Shown one piece after another: positions 37,308-48,948 of a stretch of 64,000 nt of DNA. Both the position numbers and the translations under genes were made by a program. The DNA is from Gemmatimonadota bacterium (GTDB lineage: Bacteria > JAAXHH01). The notes under the pieces are model-generated. The model ran no database searches. It worked only from the letters and a program-made list of their open reading frames with translations, and had not been told where the DNA came from. Every line of letters starts with the position of its first letter. Within the stretch, counting starts at the first letter, position 1. The stretch lies in contig VXMB01000014.1 of assembly GCA_009841265.1 (NCBI GenBank), positions 248,001-312,000 of the forward strand. Direction: 5' to 3'.

Positions 37308-38924
37308 ATGCGCAATATCCTTCTCGCAGCCCTTCTGCTTTACACGCCACTGCTTACGGACACCGGTCCCTACCTCACGAACATCACCACCGCCCGTCCG
37401 GATGAAGCGCTCAGGCAACTGTCGCCCGAGGACGAATCCCTTCTGCTCGAAGACGTGATGTACTTCCGACGGCAGATCGAGGAGAACAGGAGCGAACCGG
37501 CCAACTACTTCAACCTGGGCCTGGCCGCCGTCGCGCTGGAGAAGCTGGACACGGCGGAAGCGGCATTCCTGGTCGTCACCGAACTGCGTCCAGGGGACGC
37601 CGATGCCCATTTCAACCTGGGTCTGGTTTACGCCCAGCAGGAACGGTACGACGAAGCGATTGAGGCGTTCCACCGCGTCGTGGAAATGGATCCCGACCGC
37701 GCCGAACCGTACTACAACCTGGGCCAGGCTTACCAGTACACGGGCCGGCTCATCGAATCGATCAGGTCGTTCGTCGAGGCGACGGACCGTGACCCCGACA
37801 ACAGCCTGTTTCACTACGGCCGGGGGACCACGGAGGAGAAACTGGGTGCCCTGGACGAGGCCGCCATTTCCTATACCAATGCCCTGTCCATCGATCCGGA
37901 CTACGTCGACGCCCGGTTCGCGTTGGGACGCGTGCTGCTGGATCAGCGGAAATTCCAGGAAGCGCGGGATGCCTTTCGCGCGGCATTGCAGGTGGATGCC
38001 GGCATGGCGGAGGCCTACTGCCAGCTCGGCGTGATCGCGTTGGGCGAAGGCCGTGTCGACGACGCGGTCCGGTCCTACGAGAACGCGCTGCGCATCGATG
38101 AGGCATCGGTGGAGGCCATCGCGGGTCTTGCCCAGGCCTCGCTGCGGGCGGGTCGGACCGAACGGGCGATTACGCTGTACAGGGAAGCCCTGGTGATGGA
38201 TCCCGAGTCGGCTACCCTGCATTACCATGCGGGTACGGCCTATGCGGCTGCCCAACGGCATGAAGAAGCCCTGGAAGTGTTCTCACGGGCGGTCGAACTC
38301 AATCGGGCGTACCCCGAACCCTATCTTGCCATCGGAAACACTCTGAACGCCATGGGCAGACAGGACGATGCCAGGCGTTTTCTCGATGCGTTTCAGCAGC
38401 TCAACGGGTTCAGGGAGGCGTTGTCGCAGGCGGAATCCATGGTACGGCTGAATCCCCGGGTGGCGGAGATGCATTACAACATGGCGACGGCCCTGACCCG
38501 CCTGGGCCGGTATGAGGACGCCGTACGGGCCTTCAGGATAGCGACGGAACTTTCGCCCCGTTTCGTTCACGCCTTCAACAACCTGGGCGTGGCCTACGTG
38601 GAGCTGGGCATGTTCGATGAGGCACGCGATGCATATCAACAGGCGATCCTGCTGGATTCGAACTTTGTGGAGGCCTATACGAACCTTGCCTGGCTCATCG
38701 CCCGGCACGGGGAGGACCTGGACCGTGCCCTCGAACTGGCCGGCAAGGCGGTTGAGATCGCGCCTACCGCCGTCGCCTACGAAACACTGGCCATCGTGCG
38801 GAACGTGAGCGGGGACTACGGCGGGGCCGATGAGGCGATGGGGAATGCCGTCCGCATCGAACCGGAGAATGAGGTATTGCAGCAGCGATGGGAGCAGATC
38901 AGGCAGGAAAGGAACGGATCATGA
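37308..38924 (+). CDS. Exported tetratricopeptide repeat protein
   Basis: A 538-residue protein with an N-terminal signal sequence (MRNILLAALLLYTPLL), followed by about a dozen TPR units (for example AHFNLGLVYAQQERYDEAIE, and FNNLGVAYVELGMFDEARDA). TPR arrays are protein-docking scaffolds. It starts ten bases after the cytochrome stop and is surely co-transcribed with it. Periplasmic assembly or scaffolding of the cytochrome is a reasonable guess; nothing in the sequence identifies the partner. Confidence 0.88.
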   Translation: MRNILLAALLLYTPLLTDTGPYLTNITTARPDEALRQLSPEDESLLLEDVMYFRRQIEENRSEPANYFNLGLAAVALEKLDTAEAAFLVVTELRPGDADAHFNLGLVYAQQERYDEAIEAFHRVVEMDPDRAEPYYNLGQAYQYTGRLIESIRSFVEATDRDPDNSLFHYGRGTTEEKLGALDEAAISYTNALSIDPDYVDARFALGRVLLDQRKFQEARDAFRAALQVDAGMAEAYCQLGVIALGEGRVDDAVRSYENALRIDEASVEAIAGLAQASLRAGRTERAITLYREALVMDPESATLHYHAGTAYAAAQRHEEALEVFSRAVELNRAYPEPYLAIGNTLNAMGRQDDARRFLDAFQQLNGFREALSQAESMVRLNPRVAEMHYNMATALTRLGRYEDAVRAFRIATELSPRFVHAFNNLGVAYVELGMFDEARDAYQQAILLDSNFVEAYTNLAWLIARHGEDLDRALELAGKAVEIAPTAVAYETLAIVRNVSGDYGGADEAMGNAVRIEPENEVLQQRWEQIRQERNGS

Positions 38925-38949
38925 ATGGACGTACCGGAAGGAGAAGCGG

Positions 38950-40077
38950 ATGAAGGGGTTCAAGTCCGGAGCGTTGCCGCTCCTGGCCGCGGTACTGCTG
39001 ATGGGTTGCTCGGAAGCGGACGATGACGGGATGTGGCGTGGGAGGACGGAAGTGGTCGCGGGCGCTTCAAGGGTCATCAGCGACGCCCCGGTCCGGCACG
39101 CACCCGATCAAACAGCTGACGTCACGCTCGAAGAAGACCTGGTGATCGAAGGAGGCGAAGGCCGGTCCTTTGCTTCGGTATTCGGGATCACCACGGATCG
39201 AAGCGGCAACATCTATATTGCCGATTCGGACCAGAAACAGATTTCCAAATTCGACGAGTCCGGTGCCTTTCAGACGGCCGTAGGGTCGTTAGGCGTAGGA
39301 CCGCTACAGTTCAAGTCTCCAGTAGACATGGCGCTGGATGATGAAGGTAGACTGTTCGTGCTGGACTTCGAACTCGACCGGGTCACGGTATTCAATCCGG
39401 ACCTCACCTTCGCGGACATCTGGTCGACGCAGGTAACGAAGCCTCGCCGCATACGCATCGATGCCGAGGGCAACGTGCTCATTTTCGTCATTACGCAGCA
39501 CGATCTCATCTACAAATACAGTCCGGAAGGAGATCCGATCACCAAGTTCTACAATCCGATGGAGACCCTGCGGCGCTCGGGAACGCTCAAGGAATTCATC
39601 GCGTATTCCGACGCGGCCATGGAAACGACGGAGGACGGATACGTGGTCGTATCCGCGAGACACCCCTACTGGATCCGCAAATTCGACCGGGTAAACGGAC
39701 TGGAACTGGAGTTCAACCGAACCACTTCCTTCGATATGAAACCCATGGCGCGCTGGACGACCACGCGGCGGCCGCCGCCCGTGGGCGTGTCCGGCGGCCT
39801 GGCCGTTCTGCCCGACGGACGGATCGTCAATTCTATCCAGTACCAGGAATTCGAACAGGTCGGTCTCAACGCGATGGGTATGCCCAGACTGCAGATGACG
39901 AAACTGGATCGGTGGTTCGATTTCTTCAGGCCGGATGGAAAGTGGGAAATGACGGCGCAGTTCGACGAGGTTGGCGTTCCCATGCACGTGGACCGGCAGG
40001 GCCGGATCTATTTCGCGGAATTGGAAGAGGACAGAGTCGTCCGGTACCACTTCGTTTTTCCTGAGGAGTACAACTAG
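38950..40077 (+). CDS. 6-bladed beta-propeller (NHL-like) lipoprotein
   Basis: A 375-residue lipoprotein with a signal and lipobox LLMGC near residue 19-23. The body repeats NHL-type blades: VFGITTDRSGNIYIADSDQK, KSPVDMALDDEGRLFVLDFE, KPRRIRIDAEGNVLIFV, and near the end PMHVDRQGRIYFAELEEDRV. Such propellers bind ligands or proteins; many in FCB bacteria are annotated only as 6-bladed beta-propeller. The ATG at 38950 has AAGGAG six bases upstream. It ends one base into the next gene. Confidence 0.85.
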   Translation: MKGFKSGALPLLAAVLLMGCSEADDDGMWRGRTEVVAGASRVISDAPVRHAPDQTADVTLEEDLVIEGGEGRSFASVFGITTDRSGNIYIADSDQKQISKFDESGAFQTAVGSLGVGPLQFKSPVDMALDDEGRLFVLDFELDRVTVFNPDLTFADIWSTQVTKPRRIRIDAEGNVLIFVITQHDLIYKYSPEGDPITKFYNPMETLRRSGTLKEFIAYSDAAMETTEDGYVVVSARHPYWIRKFDRVNGLELEFNRTTSFDMKPMARWTTTRRPPPVGVSGGLAVLPDGRIVNSIQYQEFEQVGLNAMGMPRLQMTKLDRWFDFFRPDGKWEMTAQFDEVGVPMHVDRQGRIYFAELEEDRVVRYHFVFPEEYN

Positions 40078-40628
40078 TGCGCGGTAACATGACAGGCTTC
40101 GTGCTGGCGTTCGCGGCGGCGTTCACGTTGGCGGTTACGGCCCCCGGCTGCAACGGGGCGCCCAGCGACGATCAGGTGGCGGGCGGCACGTTCGTCGGAT
40201 ATACCTTCTCCGAGCAGGCCGTCGTCGATGAAGCGCGGGACATGGATGCCGGGTACATACTGACCTTCAAGGCCTACGATCTCGGCGGCGACGCGCGGTT
40301 CGTGTCCTACGTCCAGCGCAGGTCGTCGGGCGAATACTACGCGGGCGTCCTCCGGATCGGGATCACGGATCCACAGGGCAACGTATACACGCATTACCAC
40401 AGCGCCGAAGCCGAGGCCATCGACCGCCCGATCATGTGGACCCGGCGCGTTCCAGGCGTACATCACGTCGAGGTGGAGTTTGCGGTGCGTGGTGAACAGA
40501 AGGCGAGTGTCGCCTTCGAGGTTCCGCTGGTCAGGGAACCGGTATCGGGCTTTCTCGTCGCCGGGGTCAGCCTGGGCGTGCTTGCCCTCGTGGCCATGAC
40601 CGTCGTACTCATGAGAAAACGCCGTTGA
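40077..40628 (+). CDS. Small lipoprotein with C-terminal membrane anchor
   Basis: A 183-residue protein of unknown function. The N-terminal signal ends in the lipobox TAPGC. A beta-rich middle (GYILTFKAYDLGGDARFVSY, later VYTHYHSAEAEA, VPGVHHVEVEF) looks like an Ig-type fold. One C-terminal transmembrane helix (FLVAGVSLGVLALVAMTVVL) is followed by RKRR. Start GTG at 40077 overlaps the previous stop by one base; ATG at 40089 is an alternative. Tight coupling to the propeller gene before and CRTAC1 after it suggests one complex. Confidence 0.72.
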   Translation: MRGNMTGFVLAFAAAFTLAVTAPGCNGAPSDDQVAGGTFVGYTFSEQAVVDEARDMDAGYILTFKAYDLGGDARFVSYVQRRSSGEYYAGVLRIGITDPQGNVYTHYHSAEAEAIDRPIMWTRRVPGVHHVEVEFAVRGEQKASVAFEVPLVREPVSGFLVAGVSLGVLALVAMTVVLMRKRR

Positions 40629-42454
40629 AATGGGCGCCGGTACTTCTCTCCTCCCTTTTCCTTTCCCCTTCCTGCGGACAGCCCGGCCAGCCCGATCATC
40701 GTCCTGATGCGGCCCGGCCGGTCGTGCAGTTCACGGACATCGCGCCTTCGGCCGGGATCACGTTCCGGCACACCAACGGCAAATCGGGCCGGTACTACTT
40801 CCTCGAAACGGTGGCGTCCGGCGGCGGGTTCATCGACTACGACGGGGACGGCGACCTCGACGTCTACCTGCTCAACGGCGCGGCCATCCCGGGTTTCGTG
40901 CCCGACCAGCCCCTTTCCAGCATCCTCTATCGCAACGACGGCGACGGATCCTTCACGGACGTGACCGTCCAGGCCGGCGTGGACAACGCGGGGGGTTACG
41001 GGATGGGCCTGGCCGTCGCAGATTACGACAACGACGGCGACGACGATCTGTTCGTCACGAACTACGGGGCGAACATCCTCTACCGGAACCAAGGGGACGG
41101 GACATTCAGGGATGTGACCGCCCGTGCGAATCTGACGGTACCGAGGAATCCCACGTTCTCCACCAGCGCGGCATTCCTGGACTACGACCGGGACGGGCAC
41201 CTGGACCTCTACGTGTGCGCGTACGTCGAATTCGACTTCGAGGCCAACAGGCGCTGCTCCAGGGACGGCATCCAGTCCTACTGCGGACCCGACATCTACG
41301 AGGGTGCGGCCGACCTGCTGTACCGGAACAACGGCGACGGTTCGTTTACGGACGTCTCCGCGGAGGCGGGCATCGCCAATCCGGACGGCAAGGGCCTCGG
41401 GGTCGTGGGAGGCGACTACGACGGCGACGGATGGACAGATATCTTCGTGGCCAACGACCTGACGCCGGATTTCCTGTACCGGAACAACGGCGACGGCACG
41501 TTTACCGACATGGCCTTGCTGGCGGGCGTGGCCTATGGCGAAGACGGTGTCGCCCGGGCGGGCATGGGGGTGGATATGGGAGACTACGACCGGAATGGGT
41601 CGCCGGATATCTACGTGACCAATTTCTCCCTGGAACCCAACTCGCTGCACCGGAACAACGGAAACAGCACCTTCACCGAAACGACTTTCGGCGCGGGCGT
41701 GGGCAATCCCACGCTCCTGTTCCTGGGCTTCGGTACGGCCTTCAAGGATTTCGACCACGATGGGTGGTTGGACATCTTCGCGGCGAACGGCCACGTGATC
41801 GACAACATCTCCCTGTTCGATCCGACGATAACCTACGCGCAGACCAATCAGCTGTTCCGGAACGAGGGAGACGGCGTGTTCACCGACGTCAGCCCTGAAG
41901 CGGGCCCATCCTTCCAGGTGGAGCGCGTGCACCGCGGCGCGGCCTTCGGGGACGTGGACAACGACGGCGACATCGACGTGCTGGTCACTACGGTGAACGA
42001 CGTCCCGCTGCTGCTGCGAAACGACGGGATTAACGGGCGAGGCGCGGGCGGTGCGGCCGGCGTGACTGGGACCGGCGAAGGCGGCGGAAGTGACGGAAGT
42101 GACGGCGCCGGCGGAAGTGACGGCGGAAGTGACGGCGCCGGTCAGCCCGGTCCCGCCAGCCTGCTCGTCGCCACCGAGGGCGTCCGGAGCAATCGCAACG
42201 GCATCGGTGCGCGGGTCACCGTGATCACGGATGCCGTGCGACAGTCGCGGGAAATTCGAAGTGCCTACAGCTACCTGGCGGCCAATGACCTCAGGGCTCA
42301 CTTCGGACTCGGCGCCCATGCCGGCGCGGACTCGATCATCGTGGACTGGCCCAGCGGCGGGAGAGACATCGCAACCGGCGTAGAAGGCGGCCAGCTTGTC
42401 ACGATCCGCGAAGGCGCAGGTATCGTTTCGCGAACGCCATTTCTCCGGCGTTGA
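40625..42454 (+). CDS. CRTAC1 family protein (FG-GAP/VCBS plus ASPIC/UnbV)
   Basis: A 609-residue exported protein. The lipobox-like signal ends LSPSC. Integrin-type calcium repeats follow (for example DYDGDGDLDVYLLNG, DYDNDGDDDLFVTNYG, DYDGDGWTDIFVANDL, DVDNDGDIDVLVTT). The C-terminal ASPIC/UnbV domain reads SNRNGIGARVTV to VDWPSGGRD. Between the two domains lies a Gly/Ser/Asp repeat encoded by 9-bp units (42086-42151). The TTG start overlaps the previous stop (TTGA). Family members often neighbour cytochromes, TPR and TonB proteins, as here, but their role is unknown. Its 3' end overlaps the convergent flippase gene by 56 bp. Confidence 0.9.
   Translation: MKWAPVLLSSLFLSPSCGQPGQPDHRPDAARPVVQFTDIAPSAGITFRHTNGKSGRYYFLETVASGGGFIDYDGDGDLDVYLLNGAAIPGFVPDQPLSSILYRNDGDGSFTDVTVQAGVDNAGGYGMGLAVADYDNDGDDDLFVTNYGANILYRNQGDGTFRDVTARANLTVPRNPTFSTSAAFLDYDRDGHLDLYVCAYVEFDFEANRRCSRDGIQSYCGPDIYEGAADLLYRNNGDGSFTDVSAEAGIANPDGKGLGVVGGDYDGDGWTDIFVANDLTPDFLYRNNGDGTFTDMALLAGVAYGEDGVARAGMGVDMGDYDRNGSPDIYVTNFSLEPNSLHRNNGNSTFTETTFGAGVGNPTLLFLGFGTAFKDFDHDGWLDIFAANGHVIDNISLFDPTITYAQTNQLFRNEGDGVFTDVSPEAGPSFQVERVHRGAAFGDVDNDGDIDVLVTTVNDVPLLLRNDGINGRGAGGAAGVTGTGEGGGSDGSDGAGGSDGGSDGAGQPGPASLLVATEGVRSNRNGIGARVTVITDAVRQSREIRSAYSYLAANDLRAHFGLGAHAGADSIIVDWPSGGRDIATGVEGGQLVTIREGAGIVSRTPFLRR
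42086..42151. repeat. 9-bp tandem repeats inside the CRTAC1 gene
   Basis: Units GGAAGTGAC (four copies), GGCGCCGGY (two) and CAGCCCGGT, almost all in a 9-bp register with one 3-bp slip. They encode a Gly-Ser-Asp linker just before the ASPIC/UnbV domain. Confidence 0.9.
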
Positions 42455-43847
42455 AGAATCTCATCGCCCACAACGCCACCGGGTAAGCCGCGACCAGGGC
42501 GATCTCCCCGGGCCAGGCGCTTTCGGTGAGTTCACGCACCGCGAACAGCACTCCGCACGCCAGGATCACCTTGAACAGTCGGATGTACTCGTAGGGTATC
42601 GGGTAATACCTTCGGCCCACGAGATATAACCCGGCCACCATCACCGCGTAGGCGGCCGCCGAGGCCGTGGCCGCCCCGTACATGCCGAATTCCGGGATGA
42701 GCCAGAGGTTCGTCAGGATGCAGACCAGGGCCGACGCGGCCGCGATGAAGGGGAGTAGGATGGTCTTCTTCTCCAGGTAGACGCCCACGGTGAGGTTGAC
42801 ATATATCCCATACAGCACGTACGCCGCGAGCAGGATCGGCACCACGCCGATCCCTTCCCAGTAAGACGCCTCGATCAGGGTATAGCCACCGATGGAGATG
42901 CGGGCCAGGTCGTCGATGAGGAAGGAAAGGGCCAGGAAGACGCCGCCCGCAATGGCCAGGAAGTAGGTCAGCACGCGGGCGAACAGCGGCCTGGGGTTCT
43001 CCTCCCTGGAAGTCTCCAGGAAGAAGGGTTGCCAGGCCTGCCGGAACATGGTGACGAAGATGAGCATGCCGACGCCCAGCTTGCGGGCCGCATGGTAAAT
43101 GCCGAGGGTTTCGGTGCCGGCCATCCGTTCCAGCATCAGGCGGTCGATGGTTTCGATGATGATGATGCAGGCGCCGGCGGGCACGTAAGGCAGGCCGAAT
43201 CCCAGGAGCCGCCCCATCGTTCCGCGAGACCAGGAGAAGGACATGTGCCGCAGGGTGATGCCCGCCAGGATGAGAAAAACGATCCCGGAACCGGCGATGT
43301 TGCTGATCAGAATGCCCTGCAGTCCCATGTCGAGCACGACGACGAGGTAGCAGTTTCCCCCGAGTTCGATCATGACCTTCATCAGCTTGAGAGAGGCGAA
43401 CGTCGTGGCCTTGCCCTCACCCCGGAGCCGCGCGAAGGGAATGGCGTTCAGGGCGTCCAGTGCCAGGACGGCGGCGGCCAGCTGGACGTACGAAGTCAGG
43501 GAAGCGGAGACGGCGATCAGGGGCGCGATCCGGGCGGAGAACAGGACGATGACCACGGCGAGCCCGGCCGACGTGAACAGCATGGTAAGATAGCCGGTGC
43601 TCAGCGTATCCCGCTTGCGGTCTTCCTCGAGTACGTAATACCTGAGAAAGGCCGAATCCATGCCGTAGAGGAATACGACGTTCGCCAGCGCGATGAAGGT
43701 ATATACGAGCCCGTAGTAGCCGAATTCCTCCACGGGCATGACATGGGTATACACCGGTACCAGCAGGTAGGCCATGGACCTGCCCAGTACGTCGCTGAGA
43801 CCGTAGATCGCCGAATGGGTGGTGAGTCTCTTGAGGCCTTGGAACAT
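42399..43847 (-). CDS. Polysaccharide biosynthesis flippase (Wzx/MATE-like)
   Basis: A 482-residue inner-membrane protein with about 12-14 hydrophobic helices. The opening GLKRLTTHSAIYGLSDVLGR and VPVYTHVMPVEEFGYYGLV are typical of oligosaccharide flippases (polysacc_synt family), which move lipid-linked sugars across the membrane. No glycosyltransferase lies nearby, so the sugar is unknown. It overlaps the end of the CRTAC1 gene tail to tail by 56 bp. A promoter-like pair lies about 75 bp upstream. Confidence 0.88.
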   Translation of the reverse strand: MFQGLKRLTTHSAIYGLSDVLGRSMAYLLVPVYTHVMPVEEFGYYGLVYTFIALANVVFLYGMDSAFLRYYVLEEDRKRDTLSTGYLTMLFTSAGLAVVIVLFSARIAPLIAVSASLTSYVQLAAAVLALDALNAIPFARLRGEGKATTFASLKLMKVMIELGGNCYLVVVLDMGLQGILISNIAGSGIVFLILAGITLRHMSFSWSRGTMGRLLGFGLPYVPAGACIIIIETIDRLMLERMAGTETLGIYHAARKLGVGMLIFVTMFRQAWQPFFLETSREENPRPLFARVLTYFLAIAGGVFLALSFLIDDLARISIGGYTLIEASYWEGIGVVPILLAAYVLYGIYVNLTVGVYLEKKTILLPFIAAASALVCILTNLWLIPEFGMYGAATASAAAYAVMVAGLYLVGRRYYPIPYEYIRLFKVILACGVLFAVRELTESAWPGEIALVAAYPVALWAMRFFNAGEMAFAKRYLRLRGS

Positions 43848-43921
43848 GGATCCTGAGTTTGCGGGCGGTCAGGGTTCTCACCGCCTCGGTAGGGGGCGGA
43901 AGCCAGGCGCTGAGCACCGAT

Positions 43922-43950
43922 ATGGTACCGGCGGCCGCCGGGGACGTCAA
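43922..43950 (-). promoter_or_regulatory. Candidate promoter of the flippase gene
   Basis: On the minus strand TTGACG (43945-43950), 17 bp, TACCAT (43922-43927), about 75 bp before the ATG at 43847. Confidence 0.45.
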
Positions 43951-44064
43951 GCAATTACGGGTGGGCTCGACCGCCGGAATCCCTGTCGCGTCGGCACAGC
44001 CGGACTTCGGTATTGAACGCCGTCGGGCGAAAAAGGTTCGTTGCGGCGGCGCCGGTTCCTTATC

Positions 44065-44094
44065 TTGACCGGGTGCCGAGCGGGATGGTCAAAT
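44065..44094 (+). promoter_or_regulatory. Candidate promoter of rlmB
   Basis: TTGACC (44065-44070), 18 bp, TCAAAT (44089-44094), 23 bp before the rlmB ATG. Confidence 0.4.
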
Positions 44095-44117
44095 ATCCTT
44101 CACGAACGGACGAAGCC

Positions 44118-44861
44118 ATGTCGGAAGTCATCTACGGACGGAACCCGGTCAGGGCGGCCCTGCAGGCGGGCCGGAGCCTCAACCGGATCTACATCGCCGA
44201 AGGGGTTGCGCGCCAGGACGTGGCCGAAATCCTGGGCCTCGCCCGGAAGCGGGGCGTCGTGTTCGAGTTCACCGAACGCCGCCGGCTGGACCGTCTTACC
44301 GACGGCAGGCACCAGGGGGTCGTCGCCACGGTGGCCGGCCACCAATACGCCGAAATGGCGGATATCCTGGCCTCGACCCGGCGGTCCGAATCTCCCCCCT
44401 TCCTCGTCCTGCTGGACGGCATACAGGATCCCCACAACCTGGGCGCCATCATTCGCACCGCGGACGCGGTCCACGTCGACGGCGTCGTGATACCCCGTCG
44501 AAACGCGGCGGGACTGACCGCCGCCTCGGTCAAGGCTTCCGCCGGGGCCAGCGAGCACGTTCCGGTCGCGCGGGTGGCGAACATGAACCACGCCATGCAG
44601 GCGCTTCGTGAAGCGGGCGTCTGGCTCGTGGGCCTCGCGGCGGACGGCCCTTCGCTTTTCAGCAAAATGGACTATACCGTCCCCGTGGCGCTCGTCATAG
44701 GCGGCGAGGGCAAGGGACTGAGGCCCCTGGTCCGGCGCAACTGCGACGAAGTGGTGCGGCTTCCGGTCGCCGGGCACGTGGATTCGCTCAACGCGTCCGT
44801 GGCGGCGGCCCTCGTGTTGTACGAGGTCTTTCGCCAGCGCCAGGAAATAGAGGACGGGTAA
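44118..44861 (+). CDS. rlmB: 23S rRNA (guanosine(2251)-2'-O)-methyltransferase
   Basis: A 247-residue SpoU-family enzyme that methylates G2251 in the P loop of 23S rRNA. The N-terminal L30e-like domain begins MSEVIYGRNPVRAALQAG. SPOUT motifs 1-3 are LDGIQDPHNLGAIIRTADAV, ALVIGGEGKGLRPLVR and VRLPVAGHVDSLNASVAAA. The ATG at 44118 gives the family start; in-frame sequence upstream crosses the promoter and is not conserved. Another TrmH-group target (tRNA Gm18) is less likely. Confidence 0.93.
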   Translation: MSEVIYGRNPVRAALQAGRSLNRIYIAEGVARQDVAEILGLARKRGVVFEFTERRRLDRLTDGRHQGVVATVAGHQYAEMADILASTRRSESPPFLVLLDGIQDPHNLGAIIRTADAVHVDGVVIPRRNAAGLTAASVKASAGASEHVPVARVANMNHAMQALREAGVWLVGLAADGPSLFSKMDYTVPVALVIGGEGKGLRPLVRRNCDEVVRLPVAGHVDSLNASVAAALVLYEVFRQRQEIEDG

Positions 44862-44866
44862 ATCGG

Positions 44867-44895
44867 TTGACACGGTTGCTTCGCGGCGTTATGCT
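44867..44895 (+). promoter_or_regulatory. Sigma-70 promoter of ppdK
   Basis: Perfect TTGACA (44867-44872), 17 bp, TATGCT (44890-44895), 83 bp before the ppdK ATG. One of the best promoters in the window. Confidence 0.8.
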
Positions 44896-44978
44896 ACCGC
44901 CCTGTGTTTTCTGGCGAAAGGACCTGCAGACGGGACTGAAAAAAGTAGCTGAACGGAGTAAAGGAGCACGGTAGCGTT

Positions 44979-47690
<2,712 letters not shown>

Positions 47691-47693
47691 ATC

Positions 47694-48839
47694 ATGTGGG
47701 AACTCTTCTGGCGATTCCTGGCCCTGGGATGTATCAGCTTCGGCGGTCCCGTCGCCCACCTGGGATACTTCCGGACCGCCTTCGTGGACCGGTTGAAGTG
47801 GCTTGACGAAGCCTCCTACGGCCGGCTCGTGGCCCTGAGCCAGTTCCTTCCCGGACCATCTTCCAGCCAGGTCGGCTTTGCCATCGGGTACCAGCGGGCG
47901 GGCGTCGCCGGCGGCGTCGCCGTGTTCCTGGGATTCACGCTGCCGTCCTTCGTGCTCCTGTACCTGCTTGCCATCGCCGGGAGCACGGTGACGGACACGG
48001 TCTGGTTCGGCGGTTTCGTCAAGGGACTGAAACTGCTGGCCGTGGTCGTGGTCGCCGACGCCGTGCTGGGCATGTATTCCACCTTCTGCCGGCGCCGCCT
48101 CACCGGGGCGCTCTGCATTCTGACCGCGTCGGCCCTGCTGATCGCTCCTTCGATGGCGACCCAGTTCGCGGTCCTGGCGGCAGGCGCGCTGGCCGGCTGG
48201 CGCTTTCTGCGCGCTCCGGAGGCGCCGCCCGGAGGCCGGCTCTGTTTCTCCTGGCTGCCGCTGGCCCTCTTCTTCCTGCTCCTCATCGGTCTTCCGCTCC
48301 TGGCGAGCCTTTCGCCGGACCTTGATCTGCTTTCCCGGTTTTACCAGGCCGGCAGCCTGGTATTCGGCGGCGGACACGTCGTTTTGCCGCTGCTCCAGCA
48401 GACCGTGGGCGACGCGCTGCCCATCGATCGTTTCCTGCTCGGTTACGCCGCCGCCCAGGCCATTCCGGGCCCCATGTTCGCCATGTCGGCGTTCCTGGGC
48501 GCCGGAATGAACCCGGATCACGCGCTGGCCGGCGCGTTGATCGCGGTCCTCGGCATTTTCCTTCCGGGATTCCTGTTGATCCTGTCCTTCCACGACACCT
48601 GGGAGACCCTGGCGCGAAAGCCGGGCGCCGCGGGCGCGGTGGCGGGGGTCAACGCGTCGGTGGTCGGACTCCTGCTGGCCGCGCTCTACCAGCCCGTGTT
48701 CGTCAACGCCGTATTTTCGTCCCTGGATCTCGCGCTCGCCATCATCGGGTTCTTCCTGCTCAGGGTGTTGCGTCTGCCGATCCTGGCGCTGGTCGCGTTC
48801 TTTGCCGTGGCGGGGATGCTGCAAGCCGTCCTGGGGTGA
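47694..48839 (+). CDS. chrA: Chromate transporter (CHR family), two-domain
   Basis: A 381-residue inner-membrane protein with two homologous CHR halves. The first has RFLALGCISFGGPVAHLGYF and SQFLPGPSSSQVGFAIG. The second has FYQAGSLVFGGGHVVLPLLQ and QAIPGPMFAMSAFLG. ChrA exports chromate with proton exchange in resistant bacteria; many chromosomal members have untested substrates. It starts three bases after ppdK, so both are likely one transcript, with no evident metabolic link. Confidence 0.9.
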   Translation: MWELFWRFLALGCISFGGPVAHLGYFRTAFVDRLKWLDEASYGRLVALSQFLPGPSSSQVGFAIGYQRAGVAGGVAVFLGFTLPSFVLLYLLAIAGSTVTDTVWFGGFVKGLKLLAVVVVADAVLGMYSTFCRRRLTGALCILTASALLIAPSMATQFAVLAAGALAGWRFLRAPEAPPGGRLCFSWLPLALFFLLLIGLPLLASLSPDLDLLSRFYQAGSLVFGGGHVVLPLLQQTVGDALPIDRFLLGYAAAQAIPGPMFAMSAFLGAGMNPDHALAGALIAVLGIFLPGFLLILSFHDTWETLARKPGAAGAVAGVNASVVGLLLAALYQPVFVNAVFSSLDLALAIIGFFLLRVLRLPILALVAFFAVAGMLQAVLG

Positions 48840-48862
48840 CGGGATAACGAAGCCGGTATTCC

Positions 48863-48892
48863 TTGTATATATCGGTTTAATGGGGATATTAC
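48863..48892 (+). promoter_or_regulatory. Candidate promoter of the substrate-binding protein gene
   Basis: TTGTAT (48863-48868), 18 bp, TATTAC (48887-48892), in a short AT-rich patch 57 bp before the ATG. Hexamers match only moderately. Confidence 0.35.
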
Positions 48893-48948
48893 ATAAGGCC
48901 CAATCCATCATAGCCGGACCTGTTCATGTTTTGTCTTCGTATCTGACC

